From Devosia sp. 2618 (lineage in GTDB: Bacteria; Pseudomonadota; Alphaproteobacteria; Rhizobiales; Devosiaceae), in NCBI RefSeq assembly GCF_040546815.1, contig NZ_JBEPOO010000001.1:1798001-1862000 (forward strand): a DNA stretch of 64,000 bases. Direction: 5' to 3'. The notes below the pieces were generated by a model that had not been told where the DNA came from, did no database searches, and saw only the letters and a list, made by a program, of their open reading frames with translations. This document shows, piece by piece, positions 62,490 through 64,000 of the stretch (position 1 is its first letter; the number at the start of each line of letters is the position of its first letter). Position numbers and translations under genes: made by a program.

Positions 62490-63407
62490 TTGAAAGCCAA
62501 ACTCGGCATGTCGCCCATCGCGTGGTGGAACGATGATCTGGTGGAATTCAGCGACGATGTTTCGCTGGAGGAATGTCTGCGCCAGTCGCGGTCGGCCGGT
62601 TTCACAGGCATGGAAAAAGGCCGCCGCTTCCCCGACGATCCAGCGGTCATGCTGCCCATCCTGCGTGCTGCCGACGTTACGCTCTGCGGCGGCTGGTTCT
62701 CGGGCACACTGGTCGACGAAGACCTCTCGGCCAACAAGGACCACATTGCGCCAATGATCGAGCTGTTCAAGGCCGTCGACGCACCATGCATCGTCTATGG
62801 CGAAGTCGGCCGCTCGATCCAGGGCCGTCGCGAAATCCCGCTGGCGCAAAAGCCAAAGCTCTCCGATGACGAGATGAAGGCCTATGCCCGCAAGCTCACC
62901 ACGTTTGGCGAATGGTGCGCCGAACAGGGCATGCCTCTTTCCTATCACCACCATATGGCCGCCGTGGTCGAGACCGAGGCCGAGCTCGACGCCTTCATGG
63001 CGCATTCGGGCGAAGGCATTCCACTGCTGCTCGATGCTGGGCATCTGGCGTTTGCCGGCGGCGACGTTCTACGCGCCATCGACAACCACCATGCCCGCAT
63101 CAACCACGTGCATGTGAAAGACATTCGCCGCGCGGTGATCGATGGTCTTGATCGCAGCAAGCAGAGCTTTCTCGATGCGGTAGCGCTGGGCGCGTTCACC
63201 GTGCCCGGCGACGGATCGCTCGATTTCGCGGCCATCGTGCAAAGATTTGCCGACTATGGCTATGAGGGCTGGTTTGTCGTTGAGGCTGAGCAGGATCCGA
63301 AGGCCAATCCGCCGCTTCGCATGGCGCAGGTCGGACATGCCGAACTTTTGCGCGTGATGACTGCAGCCGGATACACTGTACAGACGCAGGGGTTTCCGCA
63401 GGGGTGA
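62490..63407 (+). CDS. iolE: Inosose dehydratase
   Basis: 305 residues, TIM-barrel fold. PIAWWNDDLVEF near 9-20 and FTGMEKGRRFP near 39-49 are IolE hallmarks, with metal-ligand His/Glu in PLSYHHHMAAVVET and FVVEAEQDP. It dehydrates scyllo-inosose to the diketo compound used by IolD. TTG at 62490 is preferred: GGAG lies 6 bases before it and the protein then starts MKAKLG as in other IolE proteins. The in-frame ATG at 62478 has only a weak site. Confidence 0.92.
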   Translation: MKAKLGMSPIAWWNDDLVEFSDDVSLEECLRQSRSAGFTGMEKGRRFPDDPAVMLPILRAADVTLCGGWFSGTLVDEDLSANKDHIAPMIELFKAVDAPCIVYGEVGRSIQGRREIPLAQKPKLSDDEMKAYARKLTTFGEWCAEQGMPLSYHHHMAAVVETEAELDAFMAHSGEGIPLLLDAGHLAFAGGDVLRAIDNHHARINHVHVKDIRRAVIDGLDRSKQSFLDAVALGAFTVPGDGSLDFAAIVQRFADYGYEGWFVVEAEQDPKANPPLRMAQVGHAELLRVMTAAGYTVQTQGFPQG

Positions 63408-63468
63408 GTTTTCTCACCGTCTTATGCTAGACCATGCGCCAGGCGATTTAACTTACGAAAGCGGGCGC

Positions 63469-63720
63469 ATGGCTCTAAAAGAAAACGACGTCAAATGGTT
63501 TCGTCCCCTGTGGATCCGGATCTGCCTCGCGGTGTTTCTGACCGCTTGGCTGGCCTGGGAGCTGTTCTTTACCAAGGACCAGTTCTGGGCGCTGCTCGTA
63601 GGCGCTGCCCTGGCCTATTCGCTCTACAATTTCTTCTACGCTTTCCCCAAGGAAGATCCCGCCGATGAGCAAATCTCACCTCCGCGTCCGCCCGAAGGGA
63701 ACGACGGGTCTGGTTCATGA
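63469..63720 (+). CDS. Small membrane protein of unknown function
   Basis: 83 residues from the ATG at 63469, or 98 from an in-frame ATG at 63424. Two probable helices (about 12-30, LWIRICLAVFLTAWLAWELF, and 37-53, FWALLVGAALAYSLYNFF) are followed by an acidic, Pro-rich tail. It lies between iolE and iolB, and its last 56 bases overlap the iolB start in another frame. No family recognised; a role in the operon is open. Confidence 0.65.
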   Translation: MALKENDVKWFRPLWIRICLAVFLTAWLAWELFFTKDQFWALLVGAALAYSLYNFFYAFPKEDPADEQISPPRPPEGNDGSGS

Positions 63721-64000
63721 CGTCACGCCGGCTTCAGCTGGTTGGACTTATGTGGGCTTTGCGCTTCACAAGCTCTCCGAAGGCAAGGTAACCGCCGGCG
63801 AGACCGGGGCGCAGGAGCTCTGTCTGGTGCTGGTCAGCGGCAAGGCACGCATTTCGGTTGATGGCGAGGATTTCGGCGTCATCGGCGATCGTATGTCGCC
63901 GTTCGATGGCGCGCCATGGGCGGTCTATGTGCCCATGGGCAGCGATTGGGCGGCCGATGCTGTAACCGATGTCGAACTGGCGGTTTGCGCAGCGCCGGGC
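63665..64000 (+). CDS. iolB: 5-deoxy-glucuronate isomerase (partial, C-terminus beyond window)
   Basis: The 112 visible residues start MSKSHLRVRPKGTTGLVHDV and go on to WTYVGFALHKLSEG, ELCLVLVSGKARISVDGEDF and DGAPWAVYVPMGSD, the N-terminal cupin half of IolB. It isomerises 5-deoxy-glucuronate, the IolD product, to 2-deoxy-5-keto-gluconate for IolC. Last visible gene of the inositol operon; its start lies inside the small membrane protein gene. Cut by the right edge with the frame still open. Confidence 0.9.
   Translation, partial: MSKSHLRVRPKGTTGLVHDVTPASAGWTYVGFALHKLSEGKVTAGETGAQELCLVLVSGKARISVDGEDFGVIGDRMSPFDGAPWAVYVPMGSDWAADAVTDVELAVCAAPG

Overview
The window is high-GC, gene-dense DNA from an alphaproteobacterium, most likely Hyphomicrobiales (a Devosia- or rhizobium-like genome). 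This rests on the iolR-C-D-E-B gene order with an iolC kinase-aldolase fusion, an FMN riboswitch in front of a RibN-type transporter, and the number of importer operons; it is inference from gene content, not a database match. No rRNA, tRNA, CRISPR array, insertion sequence or phage gene was seen. The window reads as catabolic 'import plus degrade' territory: seven ABC-importer gene sets (two of them lacking at least one expected part in place), most with their own regulator and enzymes.

Layout. 1-5782: a ROK repressor (cut by the left edge) is divergent from an operon of a family-5 solute-binding protein, two permeases, a ROK sugar kinase and CutC; no ATPase gene is present. 5853-7280: M20 amidohydrolase. 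7342-15784 (minus): eight-gene operon of FAD oxidoreductase, crotonase, CoA-transferase, DHDPS-like protein, SDR-like protein and a NitT/TauT-type importer, divergent from a GntR/FCD regulator at 15908. 16695-27568 (plus): Opp-type importer with fused ATPases, DUF2264 protein, D-2-hydroxyacid dehydrogenase, LacI regulator and TIM-barrel isomerase, preceded by a 51-base inverted repeat. 27571-37328 (minus): MmgE/PrpD protein, Opp-type importer with separate ATPases, S41-like protein and class V aminotransferase, divergent from a LysR regulator at 37456.

38450-45934 (minus): ROK regulator, then a MalEFGK-like sugar importer, a BadF/BcrA-type sugar kinase and a double-SIS protein, together resembling an amino-sugar system. 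46153-52086 (minus): BMP-family nucleoside-type importer and a cytosine-deaminase-like enzyme, with a structured leader ending in a U-run in front of the binding protein. 52244-54343 (minus): CHASE2 adenylate cyclase. 54985-56192: FMN riboswitch and ribN. 56241-64000: Gfo/Idh/MocA dehydrogenase (minus) divergent from iolR-iolC-iolD-iolE-(small membrane protein)-iolB, with iolB cut by the right edge.

Within operons the genes are mostly coupled by ATGA or TGATG overlaps, and several operons carry a GC-rich hairpin straight after the binding-protein gene. Palindromes lie in most divergent promoter regions and are the best handles on regulation. The two operons whose chemistry I cannot assign (7342-15784 and 27571-37328), and the leader RNA at 52106-52215, are the strongest candidates for something undescribed.
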